Shown here in pieces: positions 53,362-61,715 of a stretch of 64,000 nucleotides of DNA. Source of the DNA: Comamonadaceae bacterium G21597-S1 (lineage in GTDB: Bacteria; Pseudomonadota; Gammaproteobacteria; Burkholderiales; Burkholderiaceae_C); assembly GCA_027214345.1 (NCBI GenBank), contig JAPWHR010000006.1:295364-359363 (forward strand). Direction: 5' to 3'. The position numbers were made by a program, and so were the translations under genes. How positions within the stretch are numbered: the stretch's first letter is position 1; the number at the start of each line of letters is the position of its first letter. The notes beneath the pieces were generated by a model. That model did not search any database. It was not told where the DNA came from and was given only the letters and a program-made list of their open reading frames with translations.

Positions 53362-54279
53362 TCATGCTCCCGGGTTCGTGGACAGGCGTTCGACCATGCC
53401 GTGCAAGGTCGCATAACCCAGGCTGGCGTACCGGAAACTCGGTGCCACGGCCGGATCCTGCTCGGCTTCGACCACCAGCCAGCCCTGGTAGCCGCCTGCG
53501 TGCAGCGTGGACAAAACGGCGTCGAAGTCGATTGCACCGTCGCCGGGGACGGTGAACGCGCCGTACAGAACGCTGGTCAGGAAACTCCAGCCGTCGTTGC
53601 GCGCCTGCGCGATCACTTGCGCGCGCACGTCCTTGCAATGCACGTGCACCACGCGCGCGAGATGTCTGCGCAGCATCGGCACCGGATCCCCGGCGCCGCC
53701 GAACCAGGCGTGGCCGGTGTCGAACAGCAGTCCGACATGGCGCGGGTCGGTGACCGCCATCAGCTGGTCGACGTCCTCGGGCGACTCCACATAGGCGCCC
53801 ATGTGGTGGTGGTAGGCCAGGGTCAGGCCGTAGGTCTGCCGCAGGTGGGCGCCGAAGGCGTCGAGTTTCTCGCCATAGGCCTGCCACTGGGCCGGATCGA
53901 CGAAGCGGGGCCGATGGCCGAGCGGCGTGTCGATCTGGCCCTGGATCGTGCCCGCGCACTCGCCATAGACGACGACCTTGGCACCGTTGAATTGCAGCTT
54001 GGCCATGTGGTCATGGCAGCGCGCGATCTCGGCCTCGACGCCGTCCTCGGCCAGCAGGCCGCTGTACCAGCCCGACACGCAGGCCAGGCCGAATTCGGCC
54101 AGCTTGGCCTGCAGGCCCGGTCCGTCCTTGGGAAACTTGTTGCCGAGCTCGAAGCCCGCATATCCGATCTGCCGGCCTTCCGACAATGCGGTCTCCAGCG
54201 ACGTCTCGCCGCCCAGCGCGGGCAGGTCGTCGTTCATCCAGCTGATCGGGTTGATGCCGATGCGCACGTTCCAGTTCAT
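53362..54279 (-). CDS. iolE: Myo-inosose-2 dehydratase
   Basis: Dehydrates 2-keto-myo-inositol in the second step of the pathway. The 305-residue TIM-barrel has the family start RIGINPISWMNDDLP, AYHHHMGAYVESPEDVDQLM with metal histidines, LLFDTGHAWFGG, VVHVHCKDVR and WLVVEAEQDP. It overlaps iolD by four bases. A second TIM-barrel of similar type is encoded at 59.6–60.4 kb, but this copy is the one inside the operon and matches IolE best. Confidence 0.95.
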   Translation of the reverse strand: MNWNVRIGINPISWMNDDLPALGGETSLETALSEGRQIGYAGFELGNKFPKDGPGLQAKLAEFGLACVSGWYSGLLAEDGVEAEIARCHDHMAKLQFNGAKVVVYGECAGTIQGQIDTPLGHRPRFVDPAQWQAYGEKLDAFGAHLRQTYGLTLAYHHHMGAYVESPEDVDQLMAVTDPRHVGLLFDTGHAWFGGAGDPVPMLRRHLARVVHVHCKDVRAQVIAQARNDGWSFLTSVLYGAFTVPGDGAIDFDAVLSTLHAGGYQGWLVVEAEQDPAVAPSFRYASLGYATLHGMVERLSTNPGA

Positions 54280-56150
54280 CGTTGCCGTTCCTTCCTGGCC
54301 GTGTCGTAGGCCGCGCGCGCGCGGTTGACTTCGTCTCGCGACGAGACCTCGGGGATCGCCACCTCCCACCAGCAGCCGCCATCGTCGGTGGTGCGCGTGT
54401 GCGTGGTGTCGATCACCAGCACCTGCGTGCGGGTCGCCGAGCGCGCCGCGACCATCGCGGTGCGCAGCTCCGCCAGGTCGGCGACATGCCGGGCGTCGGC
54501 ACCCAGGCTGCGGGCATGGGCCGCGAAGTCGATCCGCGCCGCAGCCTGGCCCGGCACCGCGCAATCGTCGAGCATGTTGTTGAACGAGGCTCCGCCGCTG
54601 GCCGATTGCAGCCGCGCGATGCAGCCGAAGCCGCGGTTGTCCAGCACCACGATGATCAGCTTGAGCCCGAGCATCAGCGAGGTCGCGATCTCGGAATTGA
54701 GCATCAGGTAGGAGCCGTCGCCCACCATGACGATGACCTCCTGCTGCGGCCGGGCCATCTTGACGCCCAGGCCGCCGGCAATCTCGTACCCCATGCAGGA
54801 ATAACCGTATTCGACGTGGTAGCTGCCCGGCGTGCCGGCCCGCCACAGCTTGTGCAGTTCGGCCGGCAAGGTGCCGGCGGCGCAGACCACGACGTCGGTC
54901 TCGTCGCTGTGCCTGGTCGAGTCGCGCACGACGCCGATCACGTCGGCATCGTAGGGCCGGGTTCCGCTTGCCGGTTCGGCCGTCGTCAGCTGGGCGACCC
55001 GGCGGCGCCAGCTGTCGGCGCGCGCGGCGCAGGTCGTGCTCCAGCTGGCGTCGGCTCGCCAGTCGTCGAGTGCGGCGTGCAAGGCATCGAGCGCCAGGCG
55101 GGCATCCGCCACCAGGCCGGCGCCACCGCACTTGAGGGCATCGGACGCCAGCACGTTGATGCCCAGCACCGGCGCGCCGAACAGGCTGCGCGAGCCGGTG
55201 GTGAAATCCTGCAGCCGGCTGCCGATGGCGATGACCAGATCGGCTTCGCGGGCCAAGTCGTTGGCCGCTGGCGAGCCGGTCACGCCGACGGCACCGAGAT
55301 TGAGCGGATGGTCCCAGCGCAGGCTGCCCTTGCCAGCCTGGGTTTCGGCCACCGGCACGCCGTGCGCGCGTGCGAAACGGTCCAGCGCGTCCCAGGCCTG
55401 GCTGTACAACACGCCGCCGCCGGCGACGATCAGCGGCCTGCGCGCGCGGCGCAGCATGGTGGATGCGGCCTGCAGTTCGTTGGCATCCGGGCCGGGGCGC
55501 CGGATGTGCAGCGGTGCCGGTTGCAGGAAGGCGGCGGGGCAGTCGAACGCCTCGGCCTGCACGTCCTGTGGCAGCGCCAGACAGACCGGGCCGCAGCTGG
55601 CGGGGTCGAGCATGGTCGCGATCGCGCGCGGCAGCGACTGCAGGATCTGTTCGGGGCGCACGATGCGATCGAAATACCGGGTCAGAGGCCGGAAGGCGTC
55701 GTTGACGCTGGCGTCGCCGTACGCCGGGTGTTCGAGTTGCTGCAGCACCGGGTCCGGTGCGCGGGATACGAAGGTGTCGCCCGGCAACATCAGCAGCGGC
55801 AGGCGGTTCACGTGCGCCAGTGCCGCGGCGGTCAGCAGGTTGGTCGCGCCTGGCCCGATGGACGTGGTGACCGCCATCATGCGCTGGCGGAACACGGCCT
55901 TGCCGTAGGCGATGGCCGCATGGGCCATGGCCTGCTCGTTGTGCGCACGCCAGGTGGGCAGCGACGCACGCTGCGCCCACAAGGCCTCGCCCAGACCGGC
56001 CACGTTGCCGTGGCCGAAGATCGCGAACACGCCGGCGCAGTACGGCTGCAGCGTGCCGTCGGGCATCTCGACCTGCAGCGCGGCCAGATGGCGCACCAGG
56101 GCCTGGGACAGCGTCAGTCGTTCGGTGGTCATCTTCGTGGGCGGGGCCAT
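54276..56150 (-). CDS. iolD: 3D-(3,5/4)-trihydroxycyclohexane-1,2-dione acylhydrolase
   Basis: A thiamine-diphosphate enzyme that opens the inositol ring. The 624-residue protein has the N-terminal pyrimidine-binding domain (GVFAIFGHGNVAGLGEAL, AHNEQAMAHAAIAYGKA), the central domain, and the diphosphate-binding domain with EYGYSCMGYEIAGGLG and VMVGDGSYLMLNSEI. The start is uncertain: ATG 56150, four bases after the iolC stop, or ATG 56132, where similarity begins. Neither has a clear ribosome binding site, suggesting coupling to iolC. Confidence 0.95.
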   Translation of the reverse strand: MAPPTKMTTERLTLSQALVRHLAALQVEMPDGTLQPYCAGVFAIFGHGNVAGLGEALWAQRASLPTWRAHNEQAMAHAAIAYGKAVFRQRMMAVTTSIGPGATNLLTAAALAHVNRLPLLMLPGDTFVSRAPDPVLQQLEHPAYGDASVNDAFRPLTRYFDRIVRPEQILQSLPRAIATMLDPASCGPVCLALPQDVQAEAFDCPAAFLQPAPLHIRRPGPDANELQAASTMLRRARRPLIVAGGGVLYSQAWDALDRFARAHGVPVAETQAGKGSLRWDHPLNLGAVGVTGSPAANDLAREADLVIAIGSRLQDFTTGSRSLFGAPVLGINVLASDALKCGGAGLVADARLALDALHAALDDWRADASWSTTCAARADSWRRRVAQLTTAEPASGTRPYDADVIGVVRDSTRHSDETDVVVCAAGTLPAELHKLWRAGTPGSYHVEYGYSCMGYEIAGGLGVKMARPQQEVIVMVGDGSYLMLNSEIATSLMLGLKLIIVVLDNRGFGCIARLQSASGGASFNNMLDDCAVPGQAAARIDFAAHARSLGADARHVADLAELRTAMVAARSATRTQVLVIDTTHTRTTDDGGCWWEVAIPEVSSRDEVNRARAAYDTARKERQR

Positions 56151-56154
56151 CGGG

Positions 56155-58638
56155 TCAGGCCCCGATCGTCGCATGAGCATGCCGGTTCGCCCAGGCGCGG
56201 GACAACACGGAGAAGTTGTCCGCGACCGCGTCCACCAGTTCCTGGTCGCTGCATTGCTGCTGCAACCAGCGCCGCGATGGTTCGGCCCACAGGCTGCGCC
56301 CGACCATGAAACCCTTGACGATCGGATGCAGGGCCTGCGCAAAACGCTCGGCCAGCTGATCCAGCGGCTGGTTCAGACCCAGGATGACGACACCGCGGCA
56401 CAGCGGATCGCGCTCGGCTACCAGCTGGCCCAGCGCGTCCCAGCCGCCTGTGCGCATCGGTGCGAGTTTCCACCACTCGGGCCGCAGGCCGAGGTTGTAC
56501 ATCCGCTTGACCGCGCGCAGCACGATGGCGTCAGCGTCGTCCGCGCCGACGCCGGGGCAGATGACCTCCAGCAGCAATTCGTGGCCGCTGGCGCGGGTGG
56601 CCTGCCACAACTCCTGCAGCTTGAGCTCCTGCTCGAGCCGCAGTGGCGCCGGGTCGTCCGGGTGGTAGTGGACCAGGCATTTGCAGACCTGCTCGGCGGG
56701 CCAATGGTGCAGATGGCTGCCGATGGACAGGCCGCCGTCGAAACGCAGCGGACGCGAGCCCGGCAATTCGGCCGGCCGGCCGACCCACCAGCCACGTCCG
56801 GTGGCGGCGGCCAGTGCATCGGCGCCGTATTCGCCGCCGTCGATCAGGACGCCGATCCGGCCCTGCAGCGCAGCGCCGGCCTCGGCCTGTTCCACAGCGC
56901 GCAGCAGCAGTTGTTTCAAACGCACCACGTCCGCGGTGCAGGCACCGGTCTCGCGTGCGAGTGCGAGGAACTGGCTGCGATGGTCGAAGGCGATGACCTG
57001 CAACTCCGGCCAGGCCCGGCGCCGGGGCGTGGCACGGTGCAGATGGGCGAGCTGGCGGTCGGCATCGACGCGCGGGTTGCGCGTGCCGCCGAACCAGTGC
57101 GCGAGTTCTTCCGGCGTCGGCATGGCCGGCGCGCAGGCGTGGCGCGACACGACGATGGCGCCGCAGGCGTTGGCCAGCCGCGCGGCTCCGGCAAAGTCCA
57201 TGCCGCGCAGGAACCCGGTCATCAGGCCGGCGGCGAATGCGTCGCCGGCGCCCAGCACGTTCATCACCTCGACCCGTTCGCCCTGGACCGTCTGTGCGTC
57301 TTCCAGTTGCCGTGGTACGGCGCCGGGAATGAAGCAGCAGCCGGCCGCGCCGAGCTTGACCACCAGTGCCGCCGACGTCACGGCCCGCACGGCACGCAGC
57401 GAGGCCAGCAGGTCGTCGGCGACGCCGCCGGCGATCAGGAATTCCTCCTCGGTGCCGATCAGCAGGTCGAACTGGGGCAGCATCGCCTGCAACTGGGCGG
57501 TGACCTGGGCATCGGCCACGTAGCGGTTGGCGCCTTCGCCCCGCTTGGTCAGGCCCCACAACACGGGACGGTAGTCAATGTCGAGCACCCGCAACACGCC
57601 GTGGCGGGCGGCATGGGTCAAGGCCCGGCCGGATGCGGCACGCACCGTCGGCGCACTGAGATGGGTGCCGGTGATCAGCAGCGCACGACAGCCGGCGATG
57701 AAGTCTTCGTCGATCAGGTCCGGGTCGATCGCCATGTCGGCGCAGTTTTCGCGATAGAAGAGCAGCGGGAAAGTGTCGCGATCCTTGAGGCCGAGCAACA
57801 CCAGCGCGGTCAGGCGCTGCGGGTCGACCTGGACCTGGGAAATGTCGCAACCCTCGCGCGCCAGCGTCTCGGTCAGGAAGCGCCCCATCTGTTCGTCGCC
57901 GACCCGCGAGACCATGGCCGCGCGCAGGCCCAGCCGGGCGACGCCGAACGCGATATTGGCCGAACTGCCACCCAGGTACTTGGCGAAACTCGATACGTCC
58001 TCGAGTCGCGCGCCAAGTTGTTGCGCGTACAGGTCGACGGCGAGCCGACCCAGGCAGGCGATGTCGTGGCTGCGGCCGGGGGCAATGTCCAGGGCGGGCG
58101 GGGCTGCGGAATGTGTCATGGCAGGTGGCGCAAGCGCATAGGTCGACTCGATGGCCCAATGGGTGACCGGCAGCTGGCTGGAGCACCGTACCACGGCGAT
58201 CCGGTCCAGCGTCAGCGGCCGGTCGGCGAACTGCTCGGCCATCAGCTGGCACAGGCGCTGGTTGTCGGGGTGCGGCTGGGCATAGGCCAGGCTCAGGTGC
58301 GGATACGGGGACTGGCCGGAGCGGGAGCCGGCGGCCGCCGCGACCGCCGACTGCAATTGGTCGAACGCGGCACTGGGGGGCAGGCGCAGGTACAGGCAAC
58401 GAAAGAAGTGCTCGTCCGACCCGACCCCGGCGATGGTCCAGGTCTGCACGGTGATGTGTGCGGCCAGGGTGCGGGCCAATTGCTGCAGCTCGTGCAGCGG
58501 CAGGTCGAGGTCACCCTGGATGGTCACGTGCGGCTCGAATCGTGCGCCCTGCATCAGCGCCGATAGCCGGGCGATCGTCTCCACCAGGACGGGCTCATGG
58601 TCCGGTCCGGGCAACAGCCATAGGGAGTATTCGTTCAT
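56155..58638 (-). CDS. iolC: Trifunctional-looking fusion: 2H phosphoesterase-like domain, IolC kinase and DUF2090 aldolase
   Basis: An 827-residue protein with three domains in one uninterrupted frame. Residues 1–165 look like a 2H phosphoesterase: EPHVTIQG (His37, Thr39) and YPHLSLAY (His114, Ser116), the paired HxT/S motifs of cyclic phosphodiesterases. Residues 190–510 are a PfkB kinase (AKYLGGSSANIAFGVARLGL; catalytic NVLGAGDAFAAG, Asp466), the 5-dehydro-2-deoxygluconokinase. Residues 540–827 are DUF2090 (LQVIAFDHRSQFLALA), assigned as the phosphogluconate-type aldolase in IolC fusions. The kinase–DUF2090 pair is common; the N-terminal domain is not part of the usual protein. An internal ATG at 58119 could start IolC alone but has no ribosome binding site. 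First gene of the operon. Confidence 0.88.
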   Translation of the reverse strand: MNEYSLWLLPGPDHEPVLVETIARLSALMQGARFEPHVTIQGDLDLPLHELQQLARTLAAHITVQTWTIAGVGSDEHFFRCLYLRLPPSAAFDQLQSAVAAAAGSRSGQSPYPHLSLAYAQPHPDNQRLCQLMAEQFADRPLTLDRIAVVRCSSQLPVTHWAIESTYALAPPAMTHSAAPPALDIAPGRSHDIACLGRLAVDLYAQQLGARLEDVSSFAKYLGGSSANIAFGVARLGLRAAMVSRVGDEQMGRFLTETLAREGCDISQVQVDPQRLTALVLLGLKDRDTFPLLFYRENCADMAIDPDLIDEDFIAGCRALLITGTHLSAPTVRAASGRALTHAARHGVLRVLDIDYRPVLWGLTKRGEGANRYVADAQVTAQLQAMLPQFDLLIGTEEEFLIAGGVADDLLASLRAVRAVTSAALVVKLGAAGCCFIPGAVPRQLEDAQTVQGERVEVMNVLGAGDAFAAGLMTGFLRGMDFAGAARLANACGAIVVSRHACAPAMPTPEELAHWFGGTRNPRVDADRQLAHLHRATPRRRAWPELQVIAFDHRSQFLALARETGACTADVVRLKQLLLRAVEQAEAGAALQGRIGVLIDGGEYGADALAAATGRGWWVGRPAELPGSRPLRFDGGLSIGSHLHHWPAEQVCKCLVHYHPDDPAPLRLEQELKLQELWQATRASGHELLLEVICPGVGADDADAIVLRAVKRMYNLGLRPEWWKLAPMRTGGWDALGQLVAERDPLCRGVVILGLNQPLDQLAERFAQALHPIVKGFMVGRSLWAEPSRRWLQQQCSDQELVDAVADNFSVLSRAWANRHAHATIGA

Positions 58639-58707
58639 CGTCGTCGCGTATCAGGCATGCGAGGGCATGGTGACGCAACGCATTGAAATTGCACTCGGGC
58701 AAACGCC

Positions 58708-58723
58708 TAGAATGTTTTTTCTA
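58708..58723. promoter_or_regulatory. Palindrome in the iolC–rpiR intergenic region
   Basis: TAGAA-N6-TTCTA, a perfect dyad in the 117-base gap between the divergent iolC operon and the rpiR gene. It includes TAGAAT, a possible rpiR -10, with TTGAAA (58683–58688) 19 bases upstream as -35. The GAA-N6-TTC core resembles the GGAA-N6-TTCC site described for IolR of Sinorhizobium, an RpiR-family repressor. Confidence 0.55.
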
Positions 58724-58755
58724 TTTTTTCGTTGCTGCAGCACATTGCCGACATC

Positions 58756-59652
58756 GTGAACGCGCCCCACGCCCCCGGAGTCCGGCCGGAGTCCAACCCG
58801 GCGGCTGAACAATTGCTGGCCGATATCGGCGATGCCTACGAGTCGCTGAGCCGCCAGCTCAAGGTGATCGCGCGGTATGTCGAGCAGCACCGCGACCATA
58901 TCGGCCTGGACCGGATTCAGGACGTGGCCCAGCGCTGCGAGGTGCAGCCGTCGGCCGTGATCCGGTTTGCCAAGCGTTTCGGCTTTTCGGGTTATTCCGA
59001 GATGCAGAAGATCTTCCGCGACGGCATTGCGCAGCAGATCGCGCCGAGCCGCAACTACCAGGTGCGCATCCGGCGCGTCATCGAGCAGGCGCAGGGGCGG
59101 TTGAGCAGCGCTGACATTGCCGACGAGTTCATCGGCGGCAGCATTTCCGGCATGCAGGAACTCAAGCGGGATCTGCACAGCACGGTGTTCGACGATGCCG
59201 TGGCGCTGCTCGCGGCCACGGACGCGATCTGGGTCGTCGGTTGCCGACGCTCGTTCGCCGTCGCGACCTACCTGACCTATGCGTTGCAACACACGGACAA
59301 GCGGGTCGCGCTGCTGACCGGCCTGGGTGGCATGTACGAAGGTCATTTGCGCAGCGTGCGTCCGGGCGACGTGATCGTCGTCATCAGCTACACGCCGTAT
59401 GCCCCGGAGTCGCTGGAGTGTGCACGGGCGGCGGTCGCGCGCGGCGCGCGGCTGATCGCGATCACCGACAGCCAGATGAGCCCGCTGGCCGCGATGGCCG
59501 CCGCCACTCTGGTGGTGCACGAGAGCAGCACGTTCGGCTTCCGGTCGCTGACCAACACCATGTGCCTGGCACAGAGCCTGTTCATTGCGCTGGCCTATCG
59601 CACCGAATTGCCGTCGGCACCGGTCGACGCGGCCACGGCGGCCGAGAGATAA
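58756..59652 (+). CDS. RpiR-family transcriptional regulator (probable inositol repressor)
   Basis: A regulator of about 298 residues with an N-terminal RpiR helix-turn-helix (about 25–90, IQDVAQRCEVQPSAVIRFAK and FGFSGYSEMQK) and a C-terminal SIS sugar-isomerase-like sensor domain (about 140–270, IWVVGCRRSFAVATYL). RpiR proteins with SIS domains bind phosphosugars or inositol intermediates. It is divergent from the iolC operon and converges with the isomerase gene, overlapping it by 58 bases. The start is GTG 58756 or TTG 58732; neither has a strong ribosome binding site. Most likely it controls the iol genes through the RGAA-N6-TTCY sites. Confidence 0.9.
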   Translation: MNAPHAPGVRPESNPAAEQLLADIGDAYESLSRQLKVIARYVEQHRDHIGLDRIQDVAQRCEVQPSAVIRFAKRFGFSGYSEMQKIFRDGIAQQIAPSRNYQVRIRRVIEQAQGRLSSADIADEFIGGSISGMQELKRDLHSTVFDDAVALLAATDAIWVVGCRRSFAVATYLTYALQHTDKRVALLTGLGGMYEGHLRSVRPGDVIVVISYTPYAPESLECARAAVARGARLIAITDSQMSPLAAMAAATLVVHESSTFGFRSLTNTMCLAQSLFIALAYRTELPSAPVDAATAAER

Positions 59653-60449
59653 GCCATGCTGCGCGCCAGTTGCTGCTCGATGTCGCCGGCGGTGATGACG
59701 GCATCGGCGAACGGCTCGAAGGACACGGCGCCGCGGTAGCCGCCGGCCAGCAGGGTGCGCAGCTGACCGACGGTGTCCAGGCGGTCGTGCGGGCCCACCA
59801 GGACGCGGTGCGCGTCGCGCATCGCATCGCGTGCCGGCAACGGGTCGTCGACGCCCGAGACATGTACCAGTCCTGTGTCGGCCGCGAAGAACCCGTCTTC
59901 ACCTGCCAGGTGGTGATGGAAGCTGTCGTGTACCAGTTGCAGCGAAGCGGGCGATCCCAGTGCCCGCAGCGCGTGTTGGGCCCGTGACTTGTAGCGCAGG
60001 GTGCATTCGGCAAATCCGAGTGGCTCGATCAGGCCGGTCAAGCCGTGGGACTGCAGCAGCGGCAGGATCTGTTGCAGGGCCAGCAGCAGGTCGTCGTGGC
60101 GTTGGGCGCCGGAGCGCGTGCCCTGGCGACTGTTGGTCGGGCACAACACAATGGCCTGTGCGTTGCAGGCGCTGGCAAGGCGCATCAGCTCCGTGGCCTC
60201 GTGGGTGCGCGCGGCGTCCCATTGGTCGAAACGCTGCAAGGCGTTGATCGATCGGATCGTCAGGCCGTGGTCGCGGGTGATGGCGAGGATGTCGCCGGCT
60301 GGTGTTCCGTCGCGGGTTTCGACACCATTGAGGTCGTTGCGCAGTTCGATCATGGTCACGCCCAGGCGGCACGCCATGGCGGCAAAGGCAGGCAGCGGCA
60401 GGCGCGAGGCGCAGATGCGATTGATGGCAAACCGGATTGGCTGAACCAT
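59595..60449 (-). CDS. TIM-barrel sugar-phosphate isomerase/epimerase (IolE/IolI/IolH-like)
   Basis: A 284-residue xylose-isomerase-like TIM barrel. Recognisable segments are RFAINRICASRLPLPAFAAM, TMIELRNDLNG, GLIEPLGFAECTLR, LVHDSFHHHLAGE and GLVHVSGVDD, with acidic and histidine residues suited to a metal site. In inositol clusters such proteins act as inosose isomerases (IolI) or have unknown roles (IolH). GGAGA precedes the start. It is divergent from iolG, sharing a promoter region that carries two candidate operators, and its end overlaps rpiR on the opposite strand by 58 bases. Confidence 0.85.
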   Translation of the reverse strand: MVQPIRFAINRICASRLPLPAFAAMACRLGVTMIELRNDLNGVETRDGTPAGDILAITRDHGLTIRSINALQRFDQWDAARTHEATELMRLASACNAQAIVLCPTNSRQGTRSGAQRHDDLLLALQQILPLLQSHGLTGLIEPLGFAECTLRYKSRAQHALRALGSPASLQLVHDSFHHHLAGEDGFFAADTGLVHVSGVDDPLPARDAMRDAHRVLVGPHDRLDTVGQLRTLLAGGYRGAVSFEPFADAVITAGDIEQQLARSMAYLSAAVAASTGADGNSVR

Positions 60450-60495
60450 GCGGGTCTCCGTTGGAGGCGATGCGCGCCGGCCATCGGCTGCGGGT

Positions 60496-60564
60496 GGAAC
60501 AAAAATTCTACGGTGAATGCGCTCGGGAACCAATTTTCCGAATCGCCGTGCAAGCGCTTATAGT
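60496..60564 (+). promoter_or_regulatory. iolG promoter with two candidate RpiR operators
   Basis: TTCCGA (60536–60541) and TATAGT (60559–60564) with a 17-base spacer form the promoter. GGAA-N6-TTCC (60526–60539) overlaps the -35, and GGAA-N6-TTCT (60496–60509) lies 30 bases upstream, three helical turns away and on the same DNA face. Both match the palindrome in the iolC–rpiR gap. Binding there would block iolG and probably the divergent isomerase gene. Confidence 0.6.
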
Positions 60565-60667
60565 GCGCGTTCGCATGTCGGCGGCGCATGGCGCCGCGGT
60601 ATCGGCATGTCCGACCCCGGTGTCTTGCCGCGGGCCGGAGGTGGCGTCATTTCCCACGGGAGCGAGC

Positions 60668-61663
60668 ATGAAGAACGTCGCGATTTTTGGAGCCGGCCGG
60701 ATCGGCCGCATTCACGCAAGCAACCTGGCGGCCTTGTCCGGCGTCACTTTGAAATACGTCAGTGATCCGGTCGCGGACGCTGCCGGGTCGCTGGCGCGCC
60801 AGCTCGGCGCCCAGGTGGCGAGTGCCGACCAGGTGTTTGCCGATCCCGCCGTCGACGCGGTGGTGATTGCGTCGAGCACCGACACGCACAGCGATCTGCT
60901 CAGCCGCGCGGCGGGGGTGGGCAAACATATCTTCTGCGAGAAGCCGATCGATCTGTCGCTGGCGCGGGTACGGTCCTGCGTGCAGGCGGTGCAACAGGCC
61001 GGCGTGGCCTGCATGATCGGTTTCCAGCGTCGGTTCGATCCCACCTTCAACGAGGCGCGCACCCGGCTCGATCGCGGCGAGATCGGCAATCCGGAGATGC
61101 TGATCGTGACCAGCCGCGACCCGGGGGCGCCACCGGTGGACTACATCAAGGCCTCGGGAGGGATCTTCCGCGACATGCTGATCCACGACTTTGACGTGTT
61201 TCGCTGGATCCTGTGCGCCGACGGAGACACGGCCCAGTGGCTCAGTGCGACCGGCTCGGTGCTGACCGACCCGTCCATCGGTGCCGCCGGGGACCTGGAC
61301 TGCACCGCGGTGACCATCCGCACGGCCAAGGGACGGTTGTGCCAGATCAACACGACGCGGCGTTCGGCCTATGGGTACGACCAGCGTTTCGAGGTGATGG
61401 GCTCGCACGGCCTGCTGCAATGCGGCAACCACCGGCCGACCGAGGTCGTGCAATGGGATGCCGGCGGCATCCATGGCGACAACCCGGAGAATTTTTTCCT
61501 CCAGCGCTATGCCGCGGCCTATCGGCTCGAGATGGCGCATTTCTTCGACTGCCTGCAATCCGGCTCGGCGTTCCGGACCACGGTGGCCGATGGCCTGGCC
61601 GCGCAGGAGCTGGCCGACGCGGCGTCCGAAAGCGCGAAATCCGGCCGGCCGGTGAGCTGGTGA
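60668..61663 (+). CDS. iolG: Inositol 2-dehydrogenase
   Basis: Oxidises myo-inositol to 2-keto-myo-inositol with NAD+. The 331-residue Gfo/Idh/MocA protein has the nucleotide motif [16 protein letters not shown] at residues 5–20, the CEKPIDL motif with the catalytic lysine, and [17 protein letters not shown], the inositol dehydrogenase signature with metal-free catalytic Asp/His. The start has GGGAG 6 bases upstream. It stands alone on the plus strand with its own regulated promoter; trpC follows 52 bases downstream, so read-through of iolG transcripts into trpC is possible. Confidence 0.94.
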   Translation: MKNVAIFGAGRIGRIHASNLAALSGVTLKYVSDPVADAAGSLARQLGAQVASADQVFADPAVDAVVIASSTDTHSDLLSRAAGVGKHIFCEKPIDLSLARVRSCVQAVQQAGVACMIGFQRRFDPTFNEARTRLDRGEIGNPEMLIVTSRDPGAPPVDYIKASGGIFRDMLIHDFDVFRWILCADGDTAQWLSATGSVLTDPSIGAAGDLDCTAVTIRTAKGRLCQINTTRRSAYGYDQRFEVMGSHGLLQCGNHRPTEVVQWDAGGIHGDNPENFFLQRYAAAYRLEMAHFFDCLQSGSAFRTTVADGLAAQELADAASESAKSGRPVSW

Positions 61664-61715
61664 GGACTGTCATCCGGCTGGACTACGATCGGAGGTTTCG
61701 TCTGGTGCCACGAAC

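Noticed and set aside
47122..61715. Attachment-site direct repeats flanking the inositol block
   Set aside because: I compared the sequence after trpD and before trpC and saw no shared repeat, tRNA fragment or integrase.
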